Of a stretch of DNA of 64,000 nucleotides, positions 42,636 to 51,667 are shown one piece after another (within the stretch, counting starts at the first letter, position 1; every line of letters starts with the position of its first letter). Source of the DNA: an uncultured Eubacteriales bacterium (lineage in GTDB: Bacteria; Bacillota; Clostridia; Peptostreptococcales; Anaerovoracaceae). The notes beneath the pieces are model-generated. The model was not told the origin of the DNA. It saw only the letters and a program-made list of their open reading frames with translations, and did not search any database. A program made the position numbers and the translations under genes. The stretch covers positions 1-64,000 of the forward strand of contig CASEOD010000044.1 in the NCBI GenBank assembly GCA_949289445.1. Reading direction: 5' to 3'.

Positions 42636-43821
42636 CAAGAAATTCAATATCGTTCTTTCCCTGCTCATAGCTGTGGGACTGTGGGCATATGTTATTGGGG
42701 AAACCAATCCTCAGGACACCAGAACCTTTCGTGACATTCCCATTCAGCTGATCAATGAGCAGAACCTTGCAGACGACAATCTGGCACTGGTAGATGTCAG
42801 CGCTGAGACTGTAAATGTGACGCTGACAGGTGCGCGAGCGGATATCAACAGAATCGATGAAAAGGAAATCACTGCCACAGTCGATCTTGCAGAGGCTGCG
42901 GAAGGAGAGAATCAGCTGAAAATCAATATCCGGATTCCCGATAATGTAGAACTTGCAGATAAGAGTCTGAACAAGGTGACCATTACAGTCGAGGCAAGCA
43001 TCTCCAGAGAGATCGAGATCATTCCGGAGTACGAAGGTAACTTTGATTCTGATCAGGAGCCGATTACCATAGAAATGAACCGGAGCAAGGTAACTGTGAC
43101 AGGAGCGGAGTCTCTGGTGGAAAAGGTGGATCATGTGAGAGCACTGGTAGGAGAAGGTGAAGTCAAAGAGTCTCTGAAGACCATTGGAAGCAGACTGACT
43201 CCGGTCGATGCAGACGGAAATAAAATAGAACGGCTTGAACTTTCAGCCAGAACGGTTCAGGTAACAGCGCAGCTTGCCAACCTGAAGACAGTAAATCTGG
43301 AAGTTCCTGTAAATGATAATGGAGACGGAGATGTGGAGCGCAGTGTTTCCGCGCCGAAGACCATCACCATCAAAGGAAAAAGCAGCGATCTGGATGCAAT
43401 AGAAACCGTAACCTCTGAGACTGTTGATATTTCCGGAATTACGAAGAATACATCGGTCGAAATCATACCGATTTTACCGGAGGGAGTACAGGTTTCGAAC
43501 AGGTCGGCAGATTCGCTTTATGTCAGAGTAACCGTGACGAAACTGGCTTCCAAGACCATTGTACTGAGTACATCGGACATTGATATGGAGGGACTTTCTG
43601 ACGGTCTCAATGCGGAACTGAAAGAAGTTTCTGACATTAAGGTGACGTTAAACGGCAAAGAAGAGGATTTGAAGGAGATTGAAAAAGAAGATATTTCTCT
43701 TCTTATCGATCTGACAGAGCTTGATGCGGGGACCCATCAGGTGGCGCTGCAGGCATCGTGCAGCAAGGAATATACTTCACTTGAGCTGGATCCTGAGGAA
43801 ATTGAAGTCATCATCGAATAA
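42625..43821 (+). CDS. cdaR: YbbR-domain protein CdaR, regulator of CdaA
   Basis: A 398-residue membrane-tethered protein. One N-terminal helix (about 8-25, FNIVLSLLIAVGLWAYV) anchors about four extracytoplasmic YbbR repeats of 80-85 residues, with recurring EVKVTGA-like motifs (SRKVTVTGAESLVEKV-type, KTITIKGKSSDL, IKVTLNGKEEDLKEI). It is known to bind and modulate CdaA. It overlaps the cdaA 3' end and precedes glmM by 32 bp. Confidence 0.92.
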   Translation: MLSNKKFNIVLSLLIAVGLWAYVIGETNPQDTRTFRDIPIQLINEQNLADDNLALVDVSAETVNVTLTGARADINRIDEKEITATVDLAEAAEGENQLKINIRIPDNVELADKSLNKVTITVEASISREIEIIPEYEGNFDSDQEPITIEMNRSKVTVTGAESLVEKVDHVRALVGEGEVKESLKTIGSRLTPVDADGNKIERLELSARTVQVTAQLANLKTVNLEVPVNDNGDGDVERSVSAPKTITIKGKSSDLDAIETVTSETVDISGITKNTSVEIIPILPEGVQVSNRSADSLYVRVTVTKLASKTIVLSTSDIDMEGLSDGLNAELKEVSDIKVTLNGKEEDLKEIEKEDISLLIDLTELDAGTHQVALQASCSKEYTSLELDPEEIEVIIE

Positions 43822-43853
43822 GAAAACAGAGAGGAAATGTAAGAGGTAGTTTT

Positions 43854-45215
43854 ATGGGCAGATTATTTGGTACGGACGGCGTCAGAGGTATCGCAAACTC
43901 AGAACTGACTCCGGAACTGGCCTTTCATCTTGGAAAAGCAGGAGCGCACGTTCTGCGCAAAGAAAACAAGCGTCCTGTTATCGTAATAGGAAAAGACACC
44001 AGATTGTCAGGGGATATGCTGGAAAATGCTCTGACTGCAGGTATTTTGTCAGTAGGAGGCAATGTGATCAAGGTGGGAGTGATTCCGACACCTGCAGTAG
44101 CATTTCTGACAAAGCATTATCATGCAGATGCAGGCATTGTTATCTCGGCATCCCACAATTCTTACGAATATAACGGGATTAAGTTCTTTAACGGACAGGG
44201 ATTTAAGCTGGCTGATTCCATAGAGGAAAAGATAGAGGATATCATCATATCCGGTGTCGATCCCGGCAGTCACCCCGTGGGAGAGGCTCTTGGACGCTGT
44301 ATTGAGGCAGAGGAAGATGCGGTGGAATTATACTGCAGATTTCTTCTTTCTACCATCGATATCAGTCTCAGAGGCTGGAAGATTGTACTGGACTGTGCCA
44401 ACGGGGCAGCTTATCAGACAGCCCCGAAGGTATATCGTGCACTTGGCGCAGAGGTTGTGACTATCGGATGTGAACCGGACGGCATCAATATCAATGAGCA
44501 GATAGGTTCCACCCATCCCGAGAAACTGCAGCAGAAGGTCGTTGAAGAGAAAGCTGATCTGGGGCTTGCCTTTGACGGCGATGCGGACAGACTCATTGTT
44601 GTGGATGAAAAAGGGATGGTCATCGACGGAGATAAAACCATCTGTATCTGTGCAAAGATGCTCAAGGACTCGGGAGAACTGGCTCAGAACAAGGTCACAG
44701 CCACAGTGATGAGCAATCTCGGTTTTCACAAATATATTGAGGAAAAAGTCGGAGCACAGGTGGAAGTCACGGGTGTGGGAGACCGGTATGTGCTGGAATC
44801 CATGTTGCAGACGGGGTGTGTACTGGGCGGTGAACAGTCAGGTCATATTATCTTCCTGAACTATACCACCACGGGAGACGGCACCTTGTCATCGCTGCAG
44901 TTTGTCAAAGCTGTGGCGGCTTCCGGGGAAAAACCTTCCCGGCTTTCAGCGGAAATTGAGATTTTTCCGCAGGTGCTGGAGAATGCAAAGGTTTCAAATG
45001 ACAACAAGAAAGCCTACTTAAAAGATCCGGAGGTTCAGCAGGTTATCAGTGAAATTGAGGCTGAAATGCAGGGAAGCGGCAGAGTACTGATCAGACCGTC
45101 AGGCACTGAGCCTCTGGTTCGCGTGATGATTGAGGGTACGGATATTGAAAGAATTCATAAGCTGGCAGTCGATCTGGCTGATTTAATCAGCAGAAAGTTC
45201 AGCGAAAAGGAGTAA
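43854..45215 (+). CDS. glmM: Phosphoglucosamine mutase
   Basis: Interconverts glucosamine-6-phosphate and glucosamine-1-phosphate for UDP-GlcNAc synthesis. 453 residues. Phosphoserine loop ISASHNSYE has Ser100 as the catalytic serine, the metal loop is DGDADRL, and the sugar-binding loops are GEQSGHI and RPSGTEPLVRVM. In characterised species GlmM binds CdaA and restrains c-di-AMP synthesis, which fits the operon order. Full length. Confidence 0.95.
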   Translation: MGRLFGTDGVRGIANSELTPELAFHLGKAGAHVLRKENKRPVIVIGKDTRLSGDMLENALTAGILSVGGNVIKVGVIPTPAVAFLTKHYHADAGIVISASHNSYEYNGIKFFNGQGFKLADSIEEKIEDIIISGVDPGSHPVGEALGRCIEAEEDAVELYCRFLLSTIDISLRGWKIVLDCANGAAYQTAPKVYRALGAEVVTIGCEPDGININEQIGSTHPEKLQQKVVEEKADLGLAFDGDADRLIVVDEKGMVIDGDKTICICAKMLKDSGELAQNKVTATVMSNLGFHKYIEEKVGAQVEVTGVGDRYVLESMLQTGCVLGGEQSGHIIFLNYTTTGDGTLSSLQFVKAVAASGEKPSRLSAEIEIFPQVLENAKVSNDNKKAYLKDPEVQQVISEIEAEMQGSGRVLIRPSGTEPLVRVMIEGTDIERIHKLAVDLADLISRKFSEKE

Positions 45216-45236
45216 AGGGAAAGAGAGGATAAAGGT

Positions 45237-47066
45237 ATGTGCGGAATTGTAGGATACGTAGGGCATGACAATGCCAGGGATATTATCATAGACGGACTGA
45301 AAAAACTGGAATACAGGGGGTATGACTCTGCAGGAATCGCTTTGCAGAACGAAGGCAGACTCATTGTGAGGAAACGTCGGGGGAAGATTGCCAATCTGGA
45401 GGAAGCCATTGCCGGAGAAAACCTGTATGGTACCACGGGGATCGGTCACACCAGATGGGCGACTCACGGCGCGCCGTCGGACAGCAACGCTCATCCTCAC
45501 ATCAATGGAGACGGCTCCGTCGCTGTGGTACATAACGGAATCGTGGAAAACTATGTGGAACTGAAAGAGTGGCTGTCTAAAGAACATGGCGTGACCTTCC
45601 GGACAGAAACAGATACCGAAGTTATCGCTCACCTCATCGGGGTACTGAAAAAGACTACCCTGGAAGATGCAGTGTATGAGGCCGTAAAGATGATGCGGGG
45701 TGCATATGCCATCGTAGTGCTTGCCAGTGACGAGCCTGGAAAGATCGTGGCATACAGAAAGGATGCGCCGCTGATTGCAGGTCTTGGAAAAGGCGGAAAT
45801 TTTGTGGCTTCCGATATTCCGGCTCTTCTGAAATACCTGAATAAAATCTATCTGGTAGAAAACAATGAAATGCTTATCTGTACTCCGGAGCAGATTCTGA
45901 TTCTGGATCAGGAGAGAAAACCTGTTAAGCGCGATGTACTGCAGGTAACATGGAGTATGGAGGATGCGGAAAAAGAAGGCTACGAGCATTTTATGCTGAA
46001 AGAGATTTACGAACAGCCGAAAGCCATTCGAGAGACTCTGGAAAGAAGACTTTCTGAAGAGGGAAGAATTAAACTGGACGGTATCTCGCTGACGTTAGAG
46101 GATCTGCAGAGATTCAGCAAAATTTACATTGTGGCATGCGGGACAGCCTATCATGCAGGACTGGTAGGCAAATACGCGATTGAAAAGATGGCAAGAATCC
46201 CTGTTGAAGTGGATGTGGCGTCTGAATTCAGATACAGAGATCCTTTTGTGGATGAGAATACGCTGTTTATTGCAATCAGCCAGTCGGGTGAGACTCTGGA
46301 TACTCTGGCAGCTCTCAGAGAGGCGAAACGCAAAGGCGCCAGAATCCTTTCCATTGTCAATGTAGTGGGAAGTTCTGTGGCAAGGGAATCGGATGATGTC
46401 TTTTATACCTGGGCAGGACCTGAAATTGCCGTGGCCTCCACCAAGGCGTACACTACCCAGATGATCTGTCTCTATCTCATCGCCCTTTATATGGGAGAGA
46501 TGAAGGGAACCATAACCAAAGAATACTACGACAGAATTCTGTCTGAGCTTCAGGCTGTTCCGGAAAAGGTTGAGCAGATTCTTGCCCGTTCCGGTGAGGT
46601 GGAACAGCTGGCTAAAGTGCTGTATAACAGAACGCAGGTGTTTTTTATCGGAAGAGGACTGGATTCGGCAGTGGCTTATGAAGGCTCTCTGAAACTGAAG
46701 GAGATTTCCTATATCAATTCCTTTGCCATTGCTGCGGGGGAACTGAAACATGGAACCATTGCGCTGATGGAGCCGGAAACCATCGTCATTGCGCTGGCAA
46801 CTCAGGATTTTCTCTTTGAGAAGACTTTTTCCAATATCGTTGAGGTAAAAGCGCGGCTTGCTCACGTGATCTCCATTGCCAAGGAGGGCAGAACCCAGAT
46901 TGAGAAGGAGAGCAACGAGGTCATCTATATTCCGAAATGTGCCGATGAGGTTTCACCGCTTCTGACAGTAATTCCATTGCAGCTGTTTGCATACTATGTA
47001 GCCAGAGAAAAGGGCGAAGACATTGACAAGCCAAGGAATCTTGCCAAAAGTGTTACAGTAGAATAA
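45237..47066 (+). CDS. glmS: Glutamine--fructose-6-phosphate aminotransferase
   Basis: A 609-residue enzyme making glucosamine-6-phosphate. The Ntn glutaminase half begins MCGIVGYVG (Cys2 nucleophile), with HTRWATHG and ENNEMLICTP. Two SIS domains follow (ACGTAYHAGLVGKY, ISQSGETLDTL; GRGLDSAVAYEGSLKLKE, ELKHG), and the terminus ends DKPRNLAKSVTVE. Only 21 bp separate it from glmM, so there is no room for a glmS ribozyme; its control must come through the operon or the protein. Confidence 0.96.
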   Translation: MCGIVGYVGHDNARDIIIDGLKKLEYRGYDSAGIALQNEGRLIVRKRRGKIANLEEAIAGENLYGTTGIGHTRWATHGAPSDSNAHPHINGDGSVAVVHNGIVENYVELKEWLSKEHGVTFRTETDTEVIAHLIGVLKKTTLEDAVYEAVKMMRGAYAIVVLASDEPGKIVAYRKDAPLIAGLGKGGNFVASDIPALLKYLNKIYLVENNEMLICTPEQILILDQERKPVKRDVLQVTWSMEDAEKEGYEHFMLKEIYEQPKAIRETLERRLSEEGRIKLDGISLTLEDLQRFSKIYIVACGTAYHAGLVGKYAIEKMARIPVEVDVASEFRYRDPFVDENTLFIAISQSGETLDTLAALREAKRKGARILSIVNVVGSSVARESDDVFYTWAGPEIAVASTKAYTTQMICLYLIALYMGEMKGTITKEYYDRILSELQAVPEKVEQILARSGEVEQLAKVLYNRTQVFFIGRGLDSAVAYEGSLKLKEISYINSFAIAAGELKHGTIALMEPETIVIALATQDFLFEKTFSNIVEVKARLAHVISIAKEGRTQIEKESNEVIYIPKCADEVSPLLTVIPLQLFAYYVAREKGEDIDKPRNLAKSVTVE

Positions 47067-47077
47067 AGGTGGCTGTT

Positions 47078-47617
47078 ATGACAGTACCATGGAGAGGACT
47101 TTTTTTCAGTTTTTTTATTGTGCTGGCAGTCATTTCGCTGCTGGTAGCCTGTACCGGATTTGGGACCAGAGTCGGAATTAAGCTTGCACTGGTAAGACGC
47201 GATTTTTTTCATTCAGGCGATATTGAGACTGCGCTGGTGATGGTGGAAACGGATATTACCGGTGCCGGCAGCACAGAGCTTTATACCAAGGCGATAAAGA
47301 AACTGAAACCGAAAAAACTGCCGCAGACAAAGGATGCAGAAACTGCATTGAGAGATCAGTACATTATCAATACTGTAACTGAAGCGGCAGGGGAAGTGAC
47401 TGTTGATTTTTCCAGCAGGAACCTGCAGGGAACGGCCAGAGAAGAACAGCTGCTGATTGCACAGATTGTTGCAACTCTGACCGGTTCCTTTTCCGAAGTG
47501 GAAAGTGTGAGGTTTACTGTAGACGGAGAACCGGCAGAAACCCTGATGGGACATGTCCCCATTGAGACAGGTTTCAGCAGACTTACTGACGTGCAGTGCC
47601 GCAACAGCAGAGGATAG
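47078..47617 (+). CDS. GerMN-domain lipoprotein
   Basis: 179 residues from ATG 47078, chosen over GTG 47069 because AAAGGTGG overlaps the latter. A short hydrophobic leader ends in a lipobox (SLLVAC). A basic region (KKLKPKKLPQTK) leads to a GerMN-like domain: GEVTVDFSSRNLQGTAREEQ, then ATLTGSFSEVESVRFTVDG and a final MGHVPIE. GerMN domains occur in GerM and other spore or envelope proteins. It follows glmS by 11 bp, possibly in the same transcript. Its role in the wall is inference. Confidence 0.78.
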   Translation: MTVPWRGLFFSFFIVLAVISLLVACTGFGTRVGIKLALVRRDFFHSGDIETALVMVETDITGAGSTELYTKAIKKLKPKKLPQTKDAETALRDQYIINTVTEAAGEVTVDFSSRNLQGTAREEQLLIAQIVATLTGSFSEVESVRFTVDGEPAETLMGHVPIETGFSRLTDVQCRNSRG

Positions 47618-47656
47618 CCGGAACAGATTATTAGTTTTAGAAAAGGAAAGAATAAG

Positions 47657-48907
47657 ATGCAGAATTTTGAAATCAGAGATATTGGCCTTGCGCCGTCAGG
47701 CCATCAGAAAATTGAATGGGTCAGAAACAATATGCCTCTTCTGAGAGGACTTGAAGAAGAGTTTTTAAAAACAAAACCTTTTGAGGGAGTAAAGATCTCT
47801 CTGTCTGTCCATCTTGAGGCAAAAACTGCCTACCTTTGTAAAGTACTGGCGGCAGGCGGAGCGCAGATGTCCGTGACGGGAAGCAATGTGCTTTCTACCC
47901 AGGATGATGTGGCTGCAGCTCTTGCTGAAAGCGGTATGATGGTCTTTGCGCTGCATGGAGCAACTCAGGAAGAGTACAGCAGTCATATTGAGATGTGTCT
48001 GGAACATAAACCGAATATTATCATTGACGACGGAGGAGATCTGGTGGGAATGATTCATACGAAACGTCCCGATCTTGCAGAAGATGTATGGGGCGGCTGC
48101 GAGGAAACCACCACAGGCGTTATCCGTCTTAAAGCCATGGAGAAAGAAGGAATTCTCAGGTTCCCGATGGTGGCAGTCAATGACGCGGACTGCAAGCATC
48201 TCTTTGATAACCGTTACGGAACAGGTCAGTCTGTATGGACAAGCATCATGGCTAATACCAATCTGATCGTGGCGGCCAAAACCGTTGTGGTTGTGGGATA
48301 TGGCTGGTGCAGCAGAGGAATTGCGATGCGTGCCGGTGCGCTGGGAGCAAAAGTCATTGTTACCGAGGTGGATCCGGTGAAGGCCATCGAGGCCAGAATG
48401 GACGGATTTGATGTGATGACCATGGCAAAAGCTGCGCCGCTGGGAGATATTTTTGTATCGGCGACAGGGTGCTGTAAAACCATTACAGTGGATCATATGC
48501 TGACCATGAAGGAAGGAGCTATTCTGGCAAATGCAGGTCATTTCAACTGTGAAATCGACATGGACGATTTGGAGAAAAAAGCCGAAGAGAAAAAGGAAAC
48601 CCGCAGGAATATCATGGGATACAGGCTTTCCAACGGAAAATGGATCAATGTGATTGCAGAAGGACGACTGGTGAATATTGCTGCTCACGATGGTCATCCT
48701 GCAGAAATTATGGACATGAGTTTTGCCGTACAGGCTCTCTCTGCCCTGTATATCAAGGAGCATCATACTCAGCTGAGAAATGCCGTAATTGATGTGGGCA
48801 GAGAAATTGACGATGTGGTAGCCAGAAGAAAACTGGCAGCGTGGGGCATTGAAATTGATCAACTGACAGATGAGCAGGCGGAGTATCTTGAAAGCTGGAA
48901 TGTATAG
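47657..48907 (+). CDS. ahcY: S-adenosylhomocysteine hydrolase, short type
   Basis: Splits S-adenosylhomocysteine into adenosine and homocysteine with bound NAD. 416 residues. SVHLEAKTAYLCKVL, SNVLSTQDDVAAAL, catalytic lysine region RFPMVAVNDADCKHLFDN, the NAD fold VVVGYGWCSRGIAMRAGA, and GHFNCEID are all present. It is the compact archaeal/Thermotoga-like type without the internal insertion and the C-terminal K-x-x-x-YRY tail of the eukaryote-like enzymes. Many Clostridia use Pfs/LuxS instead, so this points to a direct methyl-cycle route. Confidence 0.93.
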   Translation: MQNFEIRDIGLAPSGHQKIEWVRNNMPLLRGLEEEFLKTKPFEGVKISLSVHLEAKTAYLCKVLAAGGAQMSVTGSNVLSTQDDVAAALAESGMMVFALHGATQEEYSSHIEMCLEHKPNIIIDDGGDLVGMIHTKRPDLAEDVWGGCEETTTGVIRLKAMEKEGILRFPMVAVNDADCKHLFDNRYGTGQSVWTSIMANTNLIVAAKTVVVVGYGWCSRGIAMRAGALGAKVIVTEVDPVKAIEARMDGFDVMTMAKAAPLGDIFVSATGCCKTITVDHMLTMKEGAILANAGHFNCEIDMDDLEKKAEEKKETRRNIMGYRLSNGKWINVIAEGRLVNIAAHDGHPAEIMDMSFAVQALSALYIKEHHTQLRNAVIDVGREIDDVVARRKLAAWGIEIDQLTDEQAEYLESWNV

Positions 48908-48961
48908 AAGACCCAAGGGGACGGCAAGTGAAACTGTAATTTTTTTTAAGAAGGTGATAAA

Positions 48962-49531
48962 ATGACTTACGAAGAAATCAGAGAGCAGGCGGCCCGCGCT
49001 GTTACTGAACTTCTGGATGTGGCAAAACTGAAAAAAGGGGATATCTTTGTTATAGGATGCTCTTCCAGTGAAATAAAGGGAGCGCGCATCGGCAAAGATT
49101 CCGATATCAATGCGGCTAAGGCTGTTTATGACGGTGTCATGCCGATTCTGAAAGAAAAAGGAATCTACCTTGCAGCGCAGTGTTGTGAACATCTGAACAG
49201 AGCAGTCATTGTGGAAAGGGAAGCGCTGCTTCCGGGAACTGAAATCGTAAATGTGGTTCCTCAGATGCATGCCGGCGGATCTTTTGCCATGACTGTATAT
49301 CAGAATGCAGAGCATCCAGTGGCGGTAGAAGAAATAAAAGCAGATGCGGGAATGGACATCGGAGATACGCTGATTGGAATGCAGCTGAAAAAGGTGGCGG
49401 TACCTGTGCGTATTTCTGTAAAGGAGATTGGCTGCGCCCATGTGACCTGCGCCAGAACCCGTCCGAAGTTTATCGGCGGCAGCAGAGCAGTTTATGACGA
49501 CGTGCTGTCCGGCGGAGATATTCAGAGATAA
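48962..49531 (+). CDS. YwlG/UPF0340 family protein
   Basis: A 189-residue protein of the TIGR01440/UPF0340 family. It begins YEEIREQAARAVTELLDVA, then GDIFVIGCSSSEIKGARIGK, AAQCCEHLNRAVIVERE, PQMHAGGSFA and, near the end, GCAHVTCARTRPKFIGGSRA. The conserved Cys-Cys-Glu-His and Cys residues suggest metal or nucleotide chemistry, but the function is unknown. It is 54 bp downstream of ahcY, so co-expression is likely. Confidence 0.88.
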   Translation: MTYEEIREQAARAVTELLDVAKLKKGDIFVIGCSSSEIKGARIGKDSDINAAKAVYDGVMPILKEKGIYLAAQCCEHLNRAVIVEREALLPGTEIVNVVPQMHAGGSFAMTVYQNAEHPVAVEEIKADAGMDIGDTLIGMQLKKVAVPVRISVKEIGCAHVTCARTRPKFIGGSRAVYDDVLSGGDIQR

Positions 49532-49611
49532 ATCTCTTTCAAAAAACCGGAACCTTCAGATATGTTTTTTCATAGTATAGAGTAAAATCTATGAAAAGCA
49601 GGTGAAATAAT

Positions 49612-49716
49612 ATGTCAAACAACTGTGGATTATTCAACAATGAAGGCGGAATCGATACTAGCTTATTGTTCTTCTTCTTGCTGTTAGTAATCATCTTCTG
49701 CAACTGCGGAAATTAA
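49612..49716 (+). CDS. 34-residue hydrophobic Cys/Asn peptide
   Basis: A very short gene between ywlG and a terminator. Predicted protein starts MSNNCGLFNNEGG, has one hydrophobic helix of about 16 residues (SLLFFFLLLVIIF) and ends CNCGN. An AGGTG site lies 8 bases before the ATG, and a terminator (49735-49762) follows. Small YjcZ-type spore or coat peptides have this N-terminal CG/N-rich plus hydrophobic pattern, so a sporulation role is plausible but unproven. Confidence 0.6.
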   Translation: MSNNCGLFNNEGGIDTSLLFFFLLLVIIFCNCGN

Positions 49717-49734
49717 AAAGCTTTACCTAATTAT

Positions 49735-49762
49735 AAAAAGGCCCGTTTTCCGGGCCTTTTTT
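49735..49762. terminator. Bidirectional terminator after the 34-residue peptide
   Basis: AAAAAGGCCCG and CGGGCCTTTTTT around a TTTTC loop; perfect stem with A and T tracts for both directions. Confidence 0.9.
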
Positions 49763-49778
49763 CGTTGTGGATGTGTAT

Positions 49779-50249
49779 TTAGAATCCATAGTGATAAGGA
49801 CTGCTGTATATAACACTGTAGCCTGCAATTGCTTTCACTGCGGAAACGGCAAAAGCGATGAGACAAATCACGACAATCACTGCCACAATGATGATCAGAG
49901 CCTTTGCCCAGGTCGGGAAAGGCTTTTTCCCAGTGTACCGGAAGCCGGCGTTTTCGCCTTCTTCGTACTGAGAGTCGTAACAGCTTTCCGTATGATTTCC
50001 GCTGTACCGGTAACCGAAATCTCCGGCACCGCTTTTCAGCGGATAGTCTTTGCGTATGATCAGATATATGATGACTCCGATATAGCAAGGGACAAAAGCT
50101 GCAGCCAGAGCCCAGAGCCATGGTGAACAGTCTATTCGCTTATTCGCATCGTGATAGACCAGAATTGCGGCAAGAATCGGCAATCCTACGGCAAAAATCA
50201 GAATCAGTCCCATGATCAGCAGAATAAAAACACTTCCCAGTAAATACAT
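49779..50249 (-). CDS. Small membrane protein, unknown
   Basis: 156 residues with two N-terminal helices (about 3-33 and 46-66) and a third at about 113-138. Between them is a hydrophilic stretch with Tyr/Gly/Ser-rich composition (GDFGYRYSGNHTESCYDSQ). The first helix pair with DANKRIDCSPWLWAL resembles phospholipase-D-N-like/zinc-less membrane domains seen in Firmicutes, but I do not recognise a defined family. It is monocistronic and convergent with the peptide gene. Confidence 0.65.
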   Translation of the reverse strand: MYLLGSVFILLIMGLILIFAVGLPILAAILVYHDANKRIDCSPWLWALAAAFVPCYIGVIIYLIIRKDYPLKSGAGDFGYRYSGNHTESCYDSQYEEGENAGFRYTGKKPFPTWAKALIIIVAVIVVICLIAFAVSAVKAIAGYSVIYSSPYHYGF

Positions 50250-50358
50250 CTCTTATCTCTCCCTCCAAAAGTCTTTTGTCAATTTACGATAACAGTATAC
50301 CATATTTCGACGTTTCTGCATATGATAAAGTAAATCTTTATCCCGAGGTGACAGATTT

Positions 50359-50802
50359 ATGCCTATGGACACACGTGAGCTTTTTGCCAGACTGATTCAG
50401 TGCGAGGCAGGAGGCGAGGGGGAAGATGGTATGAAAGCGATTGCCACTGTGGTGATGAATCGGGCAACCATAGATTACGGGGAATTCGCCCGGGTCAGCA
50501 ATGGCGGTGACGTAAGGAATATTATCACACAGCCCGGTCAGTTTGTCTGCATGAGGGAGACCGTAAGCGGTACCTATAACAGACAGAATGTCTACAATAT
50601 GAATCCTACACAAGAGCACTATGATATTGTAGATTGGGCGCTGGCAGGAGGCCGCCTGCTTGGAGTGGACGGATCTCTGTTTTTTTTCAATCCTTACAGC
50701 TCAACCTGTCCCACATATTTTCCAACGGATGTGGGAGTCATACACAACCGGATCGGCAATCACTGCTTTTATCTTCCGACTTCTAAATATGCAAAAACAT
50801 AA
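50359..50802 (+). CDS. Cell wall hydrolase, SleB/CwlJ type
   Basis: A 147-residue catalytic domain of the SleB/CwlJ family (Hydrolase_2), which degrades spore cortex peptidoglycan during germination. It starts directly in the domain: LFARLIQCEAGGEGEDGMKAI, with the catalytic Glu in CEAGGEG, then VVMNRATI, ITQPGQFVC and a C-terminal FFNPYSSTCPTYFP, then IGNHCFY. There is no signal peptide and no N-terminal peptidoglycan-binding domain, as in CwlJ. The neighbouring GerQ-like gene supports the CwlJ assignment. Confidence 0.9.
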   Translation: MPMDTRELFARLIQCEAGGEGEDGMKAIATVVMNRATIDYGEFARVSNGGDVRNIITQPGQFVCMRETVSGTYNRQNVYNMNPTQEHYDIVDWALAGGRLLGVDGSLFFFNPYSSTCPTYFPTDVGVIHNRIGNHCFYLPTSKYAKT

Positions 50803-50827
50803 AAATTAAAAAAGAGAGGTAACAATT

Positions 50828-51457
50828 ATGATTACACCATGTAATGCTGAAAACAGCTGGGGAACATTAACCCCCATCGGTTCTCAGACAGGAAACGGTT
50901 CCTTTGCTCCGGCACCCGGCCTGCAGCTGTCTCAGATGACAAATGTTGCGCCGCAGCAGGGCGCTGCAGCGGCGCAGAGCGTTTCTGCGCCACAAAGCGG
51001 AATGAATGCAGTTTTTCCGGCAATGAGCACGGAAACGTCTGTAACTGCTCCTGCGGCAGAAACGATTCCAGGTCAGCCGGATCCTCCGTTTTTATCAGAA
51101 ACAGCAGTGACTGCCACAGGTTCAGGTGTTATTCCGGAACCGATTCTTCCGGAAGCGCCGCAGTTTCAGGTTCCCAATAATCCACTGCTGCCTCCCGGTT
51201 ATCAGGAATCTATCAGTTATGAAAATCTTCAGTACTTAAACGGGTTTCTCAGAACCCAGATTGGCAAATATATGCGCGTAGAGCAGCTTGTGGGCTCAAA
51301 TATGCTGGAGGACCGGTACGGATATCTTATCGGAGTGGGTGTCAACTATATTCTGCTTCAGGAGCAGGGAACAGGAAATGTAAGCGCTTTGGACTACTAC
51401 AACATCAAATATGTCTATATTTATTACTATACCACACCGTCCCTTCCTGCCCGCTGA
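50828..51457 (+). CDS. GerQ-like spore coat protein
   Basis: A 209-residue protein. The N-terminal two thirds are low complexity, rich in Pro, Ala, Gln and Ser (APQQGAAAAQSVSAP). The last 70 residues (SYENLQYLNGFLRTQIGKYM, then RYGYLIGVGVNYILLQE and KYVYIYYY) match the GerQ domain. GerQ is needed for CwlJ localisation in the coat and is crosslinked by transglutaminase. It is 25 bp downstream of the CwlJ-like gene, the usual functional pairing. Ribosome binding site AGAGAGG. Confidence 0.85.
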   Translation: MITPCNAENSWGTLTPIGSQTGNGSFAPAPGLQLSQMTNVAPQQGAAAAQSVSAPQSGMNAVFPAMSTETSVTAPAAETIPGQPDPPFLSETAVTATGSGVIPEPILPEAPQFQVPNNPLLPPGYQESISYENLQYLNGFLRTQIGKYMRVEQLVGSNMLEDRYGYLIGVGVNYILLQEQGTGNVSALDYYNIKYVYIYYYTTPSLPAR

Positions 51458-51472
51458 TGATGGAACAGGGGA

Positions 51473-51512
51473 GCTGCCGCCTGCAGAGTTCTGTCTGCAG
51501 GCAGCGGCTTTT
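51473..51512 (+). terminator. Terminator after the GerQ-like gene
   Basis: GCTGCCGCCTGCAGA pairs with TCTGCAGGCAGCGGC (two non-Watson-Crick positions), followed by TTTT. Confidence 0.75.
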
Positions 51513-51598
51513 ACGCCGGAAAAGAGGGTGTTTTTCCTTCGGTACAGAGAAATGTTCGGACAATTTGACAGAAAGATGTAATAAAAGTCCTTGACCTC

Positions 51599-51627
51599 TT
51601 GTATTTTTAAAATGGACATAATATAAT
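51599..51627 (+). promoter_or_regulatory. Promoter of the secreted PPC-like protein
   Basis: TTGTAT (51599-51604), a 17-base spacer and a perfect TATAAT (51622-51627), 41 bases upstream of the start. Confidence 0.6.
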
Positions 51628-51667
51628 AAAAATTAAGAAATTTAGTTAGAAAGAAAGGACGTAACCC

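Noticed and set aside
41820..42707. A 295-codon minus-strand frame opposite cdaA
   Set aside because: Antisense to the intact DGA/RHR enzyme; the composition is atypical and there is no ribosome binding site.
47765..49441. A 558-codon open frame on the minus strand opposite ahcY and ywlG
   Set aside because: It is antisense to two clearly conserved genes, lacks a ribosome binding site, and its translation is rich in His, Cys and Ser without any recognisable domain.
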